From Suillus spraguei (taxonomy: Eukaryota; Basidiomycota; Agaricomycetes; Boletales; Suillaceae): DNA of 64,000 bases. The notes under the pieces are model-generated. The model was not told the origin of the DNA. It ran no database searches and was given only the letters and a program-made list of their open reading frames with translations. A program made the translations under genes and the position numbers. Position 1 is the first letter of the stretch. Each line of letters begins with the position of its first letter. The DNA is taken from NCBI GenBank assembly GCA_016800925.1, contig JABCPU010000113.1:62001-126000 (forward strand), given 5' to 3'. Positions 10,385-25,125 of this stretch are shown one piece after another.

Positions 10385-11586
10385 TTATGGCGGTTACTAC
10401 ACTCCAGCACTACTGATCTCACCTAGAGTATTCCGAGTACATACAATTTTGGATATAAGCACCGTGTACCCCGCACGATACAAGTACCTGATTTTACACC
10501 ATTGCATGTACTATAGGTCAGAATTATTGTCTAGCTCTGGATCTACCCAGTAGTGGACATAGTCTTTAAAGTTCTTTATTGCTCATTAATCTATCACGCT
10601 CGTTCTCCATTACCACTGGCATACCACTGGACTTTTGACTGTTACTTTGACTGAACTTCTCACACACCGCTACTTTACCGCTGAAAGTACCGCAGACTTC
10701 TTTACTGTTTCTTTGCACCGCTCGCAACCTTACCGCTACCGCTGATACCATCGCTCAATGCAACTGTTTCTGATTATATCTCGACCATGGAAGTTCTGCT
10801 ACACACGACACTAGTTCCGGCGGTATCATCACTGACCGCGGCAACTTACCGCTGACCTCGACACTTGTTTCGCACATAAGTTAGACTCAAACTTGACCAT
10901 ACTAATAGGCATCCCCATTTAGGGTCGAACACTCTTGTTTTCACAAGTGAAGCAGACTAGATGGAGCGCAAGACTCACATACTAACTTAGGAGGTAGTTT
11001 ATCTAGTCTGCTTCACTTGCAAGGCAAGAGCGTTCGACCCTAAAGGTGGATGCCTGTTAGTATAGTCAAGTTCAAGTCAAACCAATGTGCAAATATAGCA
11101 TCATAGTCAGTGGTAAGTTGCCGCAGTCAGCGATGATGCCGCCGGAACTAGTGTTGTATGTAGTGGTGCTACTGTGGTTGAGATAATGCTTGTAAACATA
11201 GCGTCGAGTGAGCAATAATGAGCGATTAAGTCTGCGGTAGCGGGTAAGGTGCAAGCGGTGCAAAGAAACAGCAAAGAAGTCCGCAGTACTCTCAGCAGTA
11301 GAGTAGCAGTACATGTGAAGTTCAGTCAGAATAGGGGTCAAGAATCTAGCGGTGTGCCAGCGGTAACAGTGAATGAGTGTAATTGATTAATGAGCAGTAA
11401 AGAACTTTAAAGACTATGTCCACTACTGGGTAGATCCACAGTTAGACACTAATCCTGACCTATAGTACGGTGAAAAATAAGGTGCTGTATTGTGCGGGGT
11501 ACGCAGTGCTTATATCCTAAATTGTATGTACTCGGAATGTGTTAGGCAAAATAAGTAGCGCTCAAGTATGGTAACCGCTGTATGTA
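10385..11586. repeat. Long hairpin: about 570-bp inverted arms around a 35-bp loop
   Basis: The arm 10385-10960 is the imperfect reverse complement of 10994-11586. Landmarks occur on both sides: cattccgagtacatac, ggatataagca, tacccagtagtggacatagtctttaaagttc, the gcggta/taccgc tract, actagttccggcggYatcat, and the gggtcgaacNctcttg...agcagactag core. The loop carries gcgcaagactcacatacta. There is no coding frame of note. The Tc1 element inserted at the very end of the right arm. A transcript across it would fold into long double-stranded RNA. Confidence 0.8.
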
Positions 11587-13203
11587 CAGTGGCTCAAAAA
11601 ACTGTCCGCATGTTTTGGCATTTTTCACTATCTATAATATTGTGTGAGAACAAACAAATGCCTCAAAAACATGCTTATACCACATTGTAGTATGGCTTCA
11701 GGGCTTTCATTTGAGCCCTACACCGTGGGAATCGGTGGAGATATGGTGGAGATACAAGGCTCACAAAATGGTGACTCATGTGGACAGTTTTTTGACTCAA
11801 GTATTTTACAGTAATAACCAGGTATTCTAGTATTTTGTATGACCTCCCTTGGCTTTAATTACTGCCTCTATCCTTCTAGGCATACTCTCAATTAATTTCT
11901 GGCAATCCTCAGCTGTGATCTTCCCCCATTCCACTGCTACTCTCTCCCAAAGCTCCCATACTCCTTTAGGGGGGTTTTCATAGGCTTGAAGCTTTTTCTT
12001 GAGTGTTCCCCAGAGATGTTCAATGACATTGACATCAGGAGACTGTGCTGGCCAGTCAAGAACATTGATGTTATGTTCTTCAAACCATTCCCTAGCTCTT
12101 CTGGATGTGTGCTTGGGATCATTATCCTGTTGGAAAATGATATCTTCTTCATCAATCCCTAATTCTGCCAAGCTAGGCAGCAAGTGGTCATTTAAAATGT
12201 CCACATACTGCTCAGCATTCATCTTCCCCTCAACCTCAGCAAGCATTCCCACACCATTCCATCCCATACAGCCCCATACCATTAAAGAACCTCCTCCAAA
12301 CTTGACAGTCCCATTAACCTCTCTGTCTGTTAGGCCATCTCCCTTCTTTTTCCATACATACACCTTCCCATCTGACCCAATCCTATTGATTTTGGTCTCA
12401 TCTGACCATATAACACGCTTCCAGTCCTCTACAGTCCAGTGTTGATGAGCTAAGGCAAAGGCTAGTCTTCTCTGCCTATGTTTGATGGAGAGAAGAGGCT
12501 TTTTCTTCTTTGTTACTGCCTTGAGATGAGCTGCCTTGAGAACATTCCTCACAGTTTGTGAAGAGACAGGGGTAGTGATGGTGGAATTGATATAATGGGT
12601 GGCTTGGACAGCATTATCAGCCTTTCCTGTAGTGATATGTTGGATAATAGCCCTTTTGTCAGTAGAGGTAAGCTTGGATGGACATCCTCCACAAGAGTTT
12701 TCCTTGTCTGGGTGGCTTTCTTTGATGAACTTGGCCACAGTGGACTTGCATACTCCAGTTCTAGAGGAAATTTGGCGAGCAGAGAGGCCAGCATAAGACA
12801 GAGAGAGGATATTATCTCTTTGAGCAGAGGAGATGGCTTTCATGGTGATTATGACTATGATACATGAGATATTCTGGTTTATATAGTTAGATATAGTCAT
12901 AAAATAACATAATGACACCACTTTATAATTTATATAATAGTGGCATGATTTTTATGGTGTCATAAATAATGATTTATATAGTTTTAATATACACTCAAAA
13001 AACTGTCCACATGAGTCATCATTTTATAAGCCTTATATCTCCACCATATCTCCGCCGATTCCCACGGTGTAGGGCTCAAATAAAAGCCCTGAAGCCATAC
13101 TACAATGTGGTATAAGTATGTCCTTGAGGAATTTGTTCATTCTCACACAATATCATAGATAGTGAAAAATGTCAAAACATGCGGACAGTTTTTTGAGCCA
13201 CTG
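11587..13203 (-). mobile_element. Intact Tc1/mariner transposon with TA target duplication
   Basis: The 1617-bp element begins cagtggctcaaaaaactgtc and ends with its complement. It is flanked by TA at 11585-11586 and 13204-13205. The terminal inverted repeats are long (about 220 bp; 11587-11810 and 12978-13203) and closely similar, with roughly 15-20 differences by eye. Each arm carries the terminal word again, inverted, at its inner edge. The single transposase frame is uninterrupted. It looks complete and possibly still mobile. Confidence 0.93.
11827..12843 (-). CDS. Tc1-family DD34E transposase, 338 aa
   Basis: The enzyme should cut and paste its own element at TA sites. An N-terminal helix-turn-helix region (about residues 5-60, LSYAGLSARQISSRTGV) is followed by a second DNA-binding segment. 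The catalytic triad is visible: D in VIWSDETKIN, D in FQQDNDPKHTS, and E in DVNVIEHLW, with 34 residues between the last two, the Tc1 spacing. The length of 338 is normal for the family. I start at MKAISSAQRDN; an in-frame Met 26 codons upstream adds a hydrophobic stretch untypical of the family. The frame has no stops. Confidence 0.93.
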   Translation of the reverse strand: MKAISSAQRDNILSLSYAGLSARQISSRTGVCKSTVAKFIKESHPDKENSCGGCPSKLTSTDKRAIIQHITTGKADNAVQATHYINSTITTPVSSQTVRNVLKAAHLKAVTKKKKPLLSIKHRQRRLAFALAHQHWTVEDWKRVIWSDETKINRIGSDGKVYVWKKKGDGLTDREVNGTVKFGGGSLMVWGCMGWNGVGMLAEVEGKMNAEQYVDILNDHLLPSLAELGIDEEDIIFQQDNDPKHTSRRAREWFEEHNINVLDWPAQSPDVNVIEHLWGTLKKKLQAYENPPKGVWELWERVAVEWGKITAEDCQKLIESMPRRIEAVIKAKGGHTKY

Positions 13204-13205
13204 TA

Positions 13206-15100
13206 TATGTAGTTTTTCACTAGTTGCATGTTATTCTGATTATCTCCTCTACTAGGTGTCCCATCTTTGCACAGATGCATGAGAAGAGGTTGATAAAAGA
13301 AATGTTGAGGGGAAGCTGAAGTTGAATTCAACTGACACATCCCCAAATTACTCCAGTATTCAACAGAATCAAGACAGTGATACCTGAAACAGCTGAAGGA
13401 TGAGATTCTTAAGTTTTAGATGACCATAATGACAAAAGTTATTTTCTCACTGACAGACCGCTGACTCAGAGCTGGAACACAAAAAGGATGAGTCAAGATC
13501 TGCTGTGGTGGCATGTTTTCAACAACATGGATGAAGGAATGGGTGGGAAGCATATTAAACCAGTATCCAGTGAGGAAAGCGCTGTTGAAGTATTCCTTGC
13601 TGCTCCTCTTCGTTAAGAGTAGAACTTTGAGAATAATTGGAATCAGACATGAGATTGTTGGGCATCCTGCACTTGACCCACAAGTCTTATATATATTTGT
13701 CCATCAGTGGGGGGTGGACTTGGTCGGATCATCACTGAGATGGTTATTCAAAAGATGAGAAAGCCATCATGCTAATGACCAGGCTGAGAGCATGGAGCTG
13801 AGTAACACTGAACTTGCACCACCATAAAGAATCAGCATGGTCAATTGTGAAGATAATAGTATAGCAGTATACATGGTAGCACAAGATTGTCAATCAATAG
13901 TTGTATGCTGCAAGAGGTGACAGACGCAGCTCAGTGACCGATAAGAGCAGGAAGCGACTTCGAGCTTGCCGATACTTCATGCGCCTAAATATCATAACAG
14001 GCGGGACCCTTTTGCTTGTACAGCTCCACAACTAAACAAAAGTGGTGAGGGGAACAAAATGAAATCTGGTCTATTGATATGAAAGTAGCTGTAAGAGACT
14101 CGTCTTGGCAAAAGATCGCCTTATTTCATCTTAGCAGCTAATTTAAGCTTGTTAAGTTAAATTAAGAAACGTGATATTTTACTGATGTAACACGTCCTTT
14201 CTGCAGTGTATACAGCACATATTAGTTTACTGATGAGTGCTTTTTCTACGGTACTACCACACTGCTGCTTTTCCCCGTGAAATTGTTCACCTATAGCGAG
14301 AAAAAGACCTGGCGAGCAATGCACGTGTCTGCATTACCATTGTAAGGATCGTATGTCCTTTGATCACCGACTTACATTCAAAAATAAAAGACATCTGAAC
14401 CGCAAAAGGTACTGACGTCATCCACGTGACTCTTCGCATCCGAGTCACGCGGATACATCCTTTCTTTACCTTATTACCACACTGCCGTCTTCAATCCACA
14501 TACTTCCAGTCCCTATTACTATATAACTCGTTATCTCTGTCTACATTCAGTCCTCTTCCCTCGTTACTGACACTGTTTTCCTCGCCACTGTCAAAAACTG
14601 CGCACTCGATCCTCATGCCCTCTTTATTTTCTCTGGCGCGTTCAGGACGAAACCTTATCATTTCCGTATATCTAGCTCATGTATACTCTGGTATCTACAG
14701 CGAATTCTACCTTAGAAGATCCCCGCTCAAAAGCATCTTAGAAAATCCTTGAGACGTCCTGTTCCGACCTGCCTTAAAAGTCTAGTCCTGTGCACGCTTA
14801 CCATCAACAGATTTGTCCTTATCCGTAATCGCTCATCTTACCCCTCATATCTCTATCGTTTCGTTAACAATTCCCTATCGAACTCACCGCTAGCGTTACA
14901 CCATTTTGAATCGACCAAATTTGATTGCGTGAATATAGTAAGCATGCATGCAGCAGCTTGCACTTAGTGACTGCGTGCTGCCGCCTGAAGGGGTTTGCTT
15001 GTGCTGTTGTGTTGATATATTTAAACTGTATCATATTGCAATGTATGCGGTGCATTCAGTCTGACTATCTAGTAAATGACGAATACTAGCCGCGCACAAT
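13206..15100. other. Repeat-like and intergenic DNA, no gene supported
   Basis: 13206-13760 has minus-strand fragments with a transposase-like feel but frequent stops and no motif I can name. 13760-15100 is AT-rich, with short frames only. The last few hundred bases would serve as the 3' flank of the halogenase gene. Confidence 0.4.
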
Positions 15101-17244
<2,144 letters not shown>

Positions 17245-18708
17245 CTCTACGAAGGGGTTGTACGAAAGGAACATGTTGCCACATATTTATAAGTATATGG
17301 TATCCGCTGAATGCATTCTATTCAGTAGGGTGTGACATGGCGCACTAGACAGTATATCTTGGGTATAAATGTGCTGGCCACCACTGATTGGAGAAAAATC
17401 TTGGTAGCACCGTTGACTGGACATGGACATGAAATTATTCCTGGCGAGAAAAATGTTTCATCTTTTTTTGCAATTTGCAATGAAAGCTCTAGTAAAGAAT
17501 CAAATCACGTTAGGATGGTTCGTCAGTATTATTCACTTACACGATTCAGGGGTGTATGTGATGCCAGTAGAATGCTGAGACTGCGGGAACGTGCATACTA
17601 TAAACGATGCAATTTTAAGACCAACTCACACTCGTCTTGTGCCACGTACCTCCCAATCAATGAACAGAATTATCAGTCCGAACAGACTCAGTTGACTTGA
17701 TCCTCAATTTTGTTCCGAAATGTCTCTAGGAGCAGGGCAAGACATCTTATGGGGACAAGCTCAAGGGCAGAAACGATCAAAGTATGGCCAAGGTAAGCGG
17801 GTGGTGATAAAGTTCAGACCCCATGCTAACAAGTGATGATATCAGTAGTAGTCTGAGTTTGGACAACCATGAATTTGACGAAGTGTTACACGTGTACACG
17901 TCCCATGTGTTCAAGAGTGCGGTTGAATCCGAATGTCTGAATCGCTGTCAGCGACTGCCAGTGCCAGTTGTAGATAAGTACCATTTTTGATTGTGGGGTT
18001 TTTGAATTGGTTTTGTTTTGTTTTTCCATAGAAATATGTGTGCATGACACGTAGTAGAAGTAATAAGGAGGGCTGATAGTATTTGGAACTATATGACGCG
18101 ACATAGGATGAGCGGCCTTATTCTGTCGGTTTCCTTGTTCGTCACACTGCACACGAGTGGGCGGGCCGCAGAGGACCGGTCCTTTACCCACCACATTTTG
18201 AAATGCATCCCACTTCATAATAATTCTTTTTTTTCGAAAATCGTAGTAAAAAATAATATTCCAATGTACATGTAAATACTATGATAAATTTTTGAAAGTT
18301 ATCGATGACGACGTTAGTGTGTTGTAGCAAGATCATTGAAATCACCCAGATGTCACATCACGCAACGTCATCCAATACATAGTGTGATTAAGTTTAGAGT
18401 TCATGAGAACTACGTGTGACAAGCTCGTCAAGATAAGACTATACCATTGTTCAACCTATGTAAGGAACAAAGGAGGTATTCACAAATTTGTTGCAGGTGA
18501 AAATAATGTTCAGAGAATATACTTTGTATTCTACCAGCCACTTTTTCTCCAAAAAAAATCATTGATGTACATGGCTCTCAACAAAATTCACTCAGGATGG
18601 AAAAATCAACTGATTTGTGTCATGCACAACATCGTAGACATCAATTGGCCAGCACAACTGTTTGGCCATCAGCAGGTGAAATTTGTTTGACGCGTGGAAT
18701 CACGAACC
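17245..18708. other. Intergenic, no gene seen
   Basis: AT-rich sequence with short frames only and no domain. The proximal part should contain the halogenase promoter; I see no unambiguous element. Confidence 0.4.
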
Positions 18709-18827
18709 TATGACGCTCCAAAAGGAACTTTGATAAATTGCGCGATACACAACCTCAAAGTGCGCGATACACCAGCTACTAGCTATTTCATAATATATAA
18801 TATGGCCCTCCAACAGTCTAGATTAGA

Positions 18828-19284
18828 TCATCTCTCTGATGAGCTGAGTTTCTCGAAGCGTTCGATAGCCTCCTTACAAGGTTGAAGATTTCGTCCATTC
18901 AGCAAAAATCTATCCATTCCACCACAGTTGTTTCCAGTCCTCCTCGCATCCCCTTGGCTTTGTGCAAGTTCCTGCACGCACCATAGGTGGAACTTCCCAT
19001 GCAATGACCCGATGGTGCACATTGAGACGTTCCTTGACTTTGAGCATTGGGTTTTACACAACGGACCTAATAGTGTGACATTCCTCGTCAAAGATATCAT
19101 TGATGCGAGCTGAAATGATTTTCTCAAAAGCATACGACAAGAATTCCTTGACATTATACGTCAGTGTGAGTGAGAGAAATTGTGTTGAGTAACTTTGCCG
19201 GCGAACAGCATAGGCATGTGCATCTTTGCAAAGGTAAATGTCGCTAAGCTCGAGCAGTTGAATTATGGCAATATTTGAGAACAT
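18828..19284 (-). pseudogene. Protein-like fragments inside the TIR element, function unknown
   Basis: Two overlapping minus-strand frames (19054-19284 and 18828-19154) read like remnants of one coding region, for example LLELSDIYLCKDAHAYAV and VKEFLSYAFEKIISARINDI, then GKFHLWCVQELAQSQGDAR. They lie inside the TIR element. I do not recognise the protein; it could be a decayed transposase or a captured gene fragment. Confidence 0.3.
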
Positions 19285-19731
19285 CAGGCCTCCATCTGCA
19301 TGATATCGACCGTCAGACTAGGAGTCCTCAATGTAGTCACTTTACTACGCCAGCGGAGTTACCATATTAGGTAACTCCACCCACAGACGCTCTCGTTCTT
19401 CGCTTTCCCCCGTCTCTCATATTTTATGTAGTTCATATTTATTTCACTATAACTTTTCTCGTTCACCTGGAATTTTGCTTTTTCACGATGCAGATATTGA
19501 CGAGCTCCCCAAACGTTAATCGATGACTGTCTCTGGTGCCACAGACCTCGCAAATACACCTCGAGTTTTCGACTGGCTCTTTTTCCAAGCTGGTTGCACT
19601 TGGCATTGTTCATCTACTTTCGACGCATGTTTTATTCTCCCAGCGTTTAACATCGTCGTGTTGCTAGCCGCGTGAGAGCCCCAACTATCTGATATCATCT
19701 TGCGTGGTATCTGTGATCCTGATAGCCCTAT

Positions 19732-20010
19732 CTGCCCTCGTATTGATCCCTGGTCTGAAGATTGTCTTATTGGTGACGTGAATATTACTGTTTAATCTCT
19801 TGTGCACTCTTCTATTTAGTGTCTTTTCTAGTAACATACTACGGAGCTTTTATTACCTATACCCTTTCTGCCTGACTCTGCCCCCCTCGTATTGATCCAT
19901 GGTCTGAAGATTACTTTATTGGTGACAATATTACTATCTAGTCTCTCATTCTCTCTTCCACTCAGCATCTTTCTAGTACCATACTATGGAGCTTTTATTG
20001 CCTATACTCA
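19732..20010 (+). repeat. Tandem duplication, 149-bp period, two copies
   Basis: The word ctcgtattgatccNtggtctgaagatt and the downstream cttattggtgac, aatattact and actaYggagcttttattRcctatac words occur twice, with starts near 19736 and 19885. The copies differ by substitutions and short indels. The repeat is internal to the TIR element. Confidence 0.8.
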
Positions 20011-20508
20011 TTCTTTCTATGATGCACTCCCTTAACAATAATGCACCCATTACTACTGCTGGCCAGGCCTTTAAATCATTTGAGGCTTGGTCCCCAATGT
20101 TGGGATGCCATATGGCGCACTTGACGTTGTGTATCGTGCGCTTGATGCCGTATCGCGCAATTTATTAAAGTTCCTTTTGGAGCGTCATACGAACCACGTA
20201 TCGGGTGTAGGAGCTGGAGACCTATTTCTAGTGTCTACGACATGGCGGGAGACGACAGGGAGAGGACAGTGTACACTAAGTCCACTGCCCCATTGAAGAT
20301 TACATATCAACTTGATTCTCTCTTCAGCGCGAGATAGCACTTATTTAAAGAGCTAATTTGGAGGATATGCGTGAGTCTGCTCGTGTTCATGACAGCGCTA
20401 TGGCACCCCAGTATTCTATCTGATATGTCGGAATTTTCAAAACAAAAAAGCATGCAAAGATTCGATTATTCCTAATTGACGTATTGTCCATCCACATCTA
20501 ACAAAATT

Positions 20509-23500
20509 CTACCGTGGTGCAGGCAGCCCGCTTGCAGTTGCCCCGATCTCAGTCAGCTCTATCAGCGAGTCCAGCTTGCCTTTATACTCAGGCAGGAACG
20601 CTGCGTCGGTATAGGGACAGCGCACTGATGGCGAGCCTTTGTAAATAGGGGTGTACGTGGCTGCACAGATTTCAAACTCCGTAAACTCATCGTATGAAAT
20701 CTCAACTGTGTTCCGGGGATTGCGGTCCCCTGCTGCGATGCGCTGACGAGCCTTCACATACGATTTAGCGAAGAACGAATTAAAGAATCGGGAGCATACC
20801 TGGGCAACAATCTTGGGATCGGGGTTTAGGTCAAGAAGACGACGTGCCAGTTTGGCAGCGGTTGCATGGTTATTGGCTTTGGCGAACACACCAATGGCGC
20901 TCCGTAGTGCGATCTGCATGTGCTGTGGCTGTAACTGGCAGTGCGTGAAATATGCGGCAAGTTCAAGGCTCCGGCGAACATTGTCGGGTTCATCCTGTGT
21001 AATACGTCGCCGCTCAAGCTCAATGGAGACACCGAGAAGGTACTCTCGGGCGGCCGTCACAGTGTCTCGCCACTGGTAGTATAATCAGTTGGTGTTGATA
21101 TCCAATAGACTGATAACGCTTACTTCTTTGGCCTCATTATCTGATGAGACAACCATGAGCAGCAATGCTAGCAACACCGACCTGAATGTTGCCTGTGCCT
21201 CTGACAACTTGTTTCCGGAAACGAAGCGGTATCCCTCTGACAACTCTGTGCGGATCGAAGAAAGTGTACGAGCAGCAACAGGTAGCACCCGTCCAGGTGA
21301 GGTCTCCTCGGGATTCCTCCGAATGTGCAATTGCAATGGCGGCAACGAAGCGATCGGGGACACGTAGACGTGTGATGAACGGTAGATGGACAAAAACGAT
21401 GGCTTCAACAGCGAAAGTTCACAACGCCCAGCTGTCGGTTGAGAAGCTAGTTATAAAGCAATTGAATGCCTATTCAAAACAGGGAAGTGATATGTAGCTC
21501 ACCTGCATGGCGGTGTCGAATGATCCTGCTGCGACATGTTCGGCTGCGAACGGTGAGTTCCGGACCCAAAGCTCGTTCTCGCTCACACCGGGTGCAGCGC
21601 CGGCGCCAAGGTCCTCCTCTTCGATGGCATCCTCAAACTCTTCATCTACATCCTTGTCCTCCTCATCTTCCGCCTCTGCGTCAAGCTCCCATCCATCTTC
21701 CTCTGCATCTGGTTCCTCATCTCTCGCCCACTCGTCCAGAGCGGTAGAGGCACCTGCACTCAAGTCCAGGCCATTGCCATTTATGTGAGGTATATCACCG
21801 TCCCCGTCAAGATGGCCGTTGGCGAGCGCGCGGTCAAAGAAGGATTCTCCCATGGAAACAGATGGCCAGTTAAGGTTGGATGTAGGAGTGACAACAGACG
21901 GGGTCTGGAGGGTACACTTCCCAAATGCAGGGACATCGTCCACATCGGCCTCGGTAAGGCCAGCCGCCTCAAGGATTTCAGCTGCTTCTTCCTCTAAACC
22001 ATTTGTCTTTGCTGTAAGATATGCCAAGGGGTCTGGAACGAAGTGTAAAATCTTGAAACCCGAACTACAGGAATGTACTTACGAAGCCCGACGTCGCGCA
22101 AAACGGCAATACGTCCAAGAACATCGCCAGCATAAAGCGCATTATGGAAGCGTGACATAGGGTCACCTCGCGCATCTGCAATTTTCTGCATTTTGGAAAG
22201 CTTTTCTGTACTGCCTGTGGCGAGATACAAAAACGACAGGCGGTCGAAGTTCTTAGTTTGCTGATAGGCCTTTTCAACGATCTGGATTGTAATAAGTGTC
22301 TATTGAACAACACGTAGGAAAGGAATAAACCTTGTGGTTGCCCTGCTTCAAGGCTTGCTGCGCTAGACGCTCCCAACACTCAGGCCGGTCGATCGCTCTT
22401 GCAGTCTCGAGTGCAACATCCAAATTTCCACACTCGACTGCAAGGTCAAATCTGGTGTTCTTGTCTTGCACAAAGTGCAGTGCAATCTATAGATTGCATA
22501 AACCTTCCATATTTCAAGGATCTGCACTTGAAAACAAACCTCCGGGAAACCCTTTTGCTGAAGATACGCAATGATGCTCTGCCCAAGCAATGTCGACGTG
22601 CGGATGATATGGAGCATCTCATCGTAATTATTGCGCAGGAGCGCGAGTTTGAAGCGGTACTCAGTCGGGTCGAACGTGATAGTGCGTGGGCGTGCAGATC
22701 GGTCCAGGCAATGAGCAGTTTTACCCTTGACACGGGTAAGGTAGACGGGGTTGTCGAGTGTACAGATGACACCATGGTCACTGAAAAGGCAGATAGATCA
22801 GCTGTATACAAGTTAGCGAAAGGAAGCTCAGTACCCTTGGGGCAAGCAATACTTGATATGGTTGAGCGTAGAGTAGATAAAAACGCCTGTGTCATCCCAA
22901 GCCCCTGACTTGATCCGTATCGTCTCATGAATAAGGCTGTTTTGCGAGAAATTTTTATTGGCGATGGTAATGGCTGTTCATGGCTTTGAACTCTTCCGAA
23001 GAACTGCGTTTTATGGACTCACTGTGTTTGCTCATCAGTGCGACCAGTGACCCATCCGCGTTCCAAACGACATATTTAACAGGTGGGCTGTTCAACTCTG
23101 CGATCGTTTTCTGTTGTTGGATATCATACAGCACAACAGTAGTTGTCGAACTGAGAATTAGACAGGCTGTGCCACCGTAGAAAATTTCATTAGTCTGTGC
23201 CGGTGGTTTGATGGTTTTTACGACTGAATTCGACAAGTCGCGAACTTCAATAAGCTGTAAAGATTATTAGAATAATATTCTCTGTCTGGAAGATTAGAAC
23301 AACTACCTGGGAGGTTTTGTTGAGTACCGCAAACCGATTTCTTGCAACAAAAATTGCGCTATGAGCCGAGCCGCGCTTTCCATCTGCGGACGAGTCTTTA
23401 ACCTCGCCATTGGACTGCGTCGGCAATGAAGAGAGCTCAAACAACCCGTTATCCGAGGAGATGGTGACCACAACAGCGCGTTCGGCAGGGTTGTAGCTCA

Positions 23501-24810
23501 CAGTACGTGGAGGAACATACGGGCTTCCGAACTTCCTTACGCTCAGCAGCCCGATGTCCGAACCCGAGTTGAAGTCGTAAGTGCGCACATACTTGTCACG
23601 AATATAGTAGAGCATATCCCCGTGCACGGTAAACGCGGGTCGTTCGCGCTCAAGTTTGAATACAATCAGACCACCGTCGTGTCCTGCTGCAAACAAGTTC
23701 AGATTTGGGTGTGCAGCCAATATCCAGAATCTGTCGTTCTCCCGCCTGAACGTCTGGATTGCCGTCCGCTTGGCCAAATCCCAAACTCGGACAGTCTTGT
23801 CCTCTGCACAAGACACGATCAACTCGTGCTTTGGGTGGAATATCGCACTTGACACGCTGTTGAAGTGACCTCTGCAGGAGTCAACCTCCCACGCCCGTGT
23901 CTCGCTCATTCGCCAAATCTTGATCGTCCGATCATCAGCCGCAGACACGATCAACGGTAGTGTAGGGTGGAATGAAGCCCAGTTTACACCACGATCGTGA
24001 CCTTCCAGCACGTACTTGACCGTGGAGAACGTGTCGAACGTCTCAAAGTTGTTGGGGCCATTGTTTGGTGTGTTCTTGCGCAGGCCGGAGATGTCCCAAA
24101 CTCGTACGGTTTGGTCCATTGACGTTGAAACAATAAGATCGTCTTTTGGGTGGAACTGTGCGGACATAACATAATGAGAGTGCCCTGTCAAAATTGCAAC
24201 ACAGTGCCGCGAGGTGCTGTTCCATATCCGAATAGTCTGATCGTCAGATGCTGACAACTGCAAATTCAAATTCAAACAACTTTGATCAAACTATCTGAAG
24301 GAAAGCGAGACATGACTTACAATCCATGGCATTTCGTGGTGGAACTGAACGGTTCGGACATAGTCGAGGTGACCATGCAGAGTAAATAGACACCTTCTGC
24401 TTTGAGGTTTCAGGTCTTACCATGCTCATGAGCGTGATGTTTAGGAAATGAAAACCGCACCCACCCCATACTTTGATCTTGTAGTCGTCACCTCCAGTAA
24501 CCAGCAGTGCTCGACTTGGATGGATTGCAACACCCCGTACAGGACCTAATAGTCAATTAAATGAGATATATATTGCGGGTTGAATGAACTTTACCTTCGT
24601 GTTCTTCGAATCGGTCCACTAATACGCCCATTCGGTAATTCCAAAGCTGAACACTTCCATTGTGAAGTGCGGCGGCAAGCAACGGTTGAGTCGGATGAAA
24701 AGCAAGCCCTATAATGCGCAACTACATCATCAACCAGTGATAAAGTTGGCAGCGAACATACCTTTAACGCGATTGCTCTTAGACTCGAACTTTGTGAGCA
24801 TCACCGACAT
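20509..24810 (-). CDS. COP1: Coatomer subunit alpha (alpha-COP)
   Basis: Alpha-COP is the largest COPI coat subunit. It binds dilysine retrieval signals and coats Golgi-to-ER vesicles. ATG at 24808-24810 gives [17 protein letters not shown], the conserved start, right at the first WD repeat. WD40 repeats follow: [61 protein letters not shown]. Next comes the middle solenoid with [10 protein letters not shown] and [17 protein letters not shown], an acidic linker ([13 protein letters not shown]), and the C-terminal domain with [19 protein letters not shown] and a final LPAPR. About 1,200 residues, the usual length. Small introns split it, and all frames connect. It is well conserved and surely functional. 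Confidence 0.96.
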
Positions 24811-25125
24811 CTTAGGCGTGAACTCCTTTCAGTCACGTCAATACCGAGTATGGTTTTCCGTCCAGTAACCAGGCTATAGATGATTATATCGATGGGTGAA
24901 GAAGGCCGGGTTATTCGCAAAGGAGGGCCGTCGTCGTTGATCTTGCAGTTCACTTGGAAAGCGCTGTAAGCCACGACATCGTGGTGGCGGAGTTTATAAA
25001 AAGCTAAGAAAGGAAATTGATGATAGTTGTCTTTTGGGAACTTGGCGAGAACCGTTCCAAGTTTTCAATGGGACAGGAGGTGCTAATACTCAGTTTTTGA
25101 CGTTGTGACGCAATTTGCACTGCGC

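Larger units (their letters stand above)
18703..20195. mobile_element. Unclassified DNA transposon with 40-bp TIRs and candidate 6-bp target duplication
   Basis: The body is 18709-20189. The left end reads tatgacgctccaaaaggaac and continues through the taaattgcgcgatac word. The right end is its complement, with one mismatch over 40 bases. cgaacc flanks both sides (18703-18708 and 20190-20195). The subterminal word tgcgcgatacac is repeated inside the left end, and variants of it inside the right end. The interior (minus strand 18830-19700) has open stretches with protein-like composition but stops and no recognised transposase motif. A tandem duplication lies at 19732-20010. The TSD length and TIR fit no family that I can name with confidence. 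Confidence 0.7.

Noticed and set aside
12843..12921. Upstream Met as the Tc1 transposase start
   Set aside because: The extra 26 residues are hydrophobic and AT-rich and do not resemble Tc1 N-termini; the start at 12843 gives the usual beginning and length.
13206..13760. N-terminal half of the Plavaka transposase
   Set aside because: The position would suit a displaced fragment, but stops are frequent and I could not match a single conserved block.
22399..22908. 169-codon plus-strand frame inside the alpha-COP gene
   Set aside because: It is antisense to well-conserved alpha-COP exons and has no motif; it is a shadow frame.
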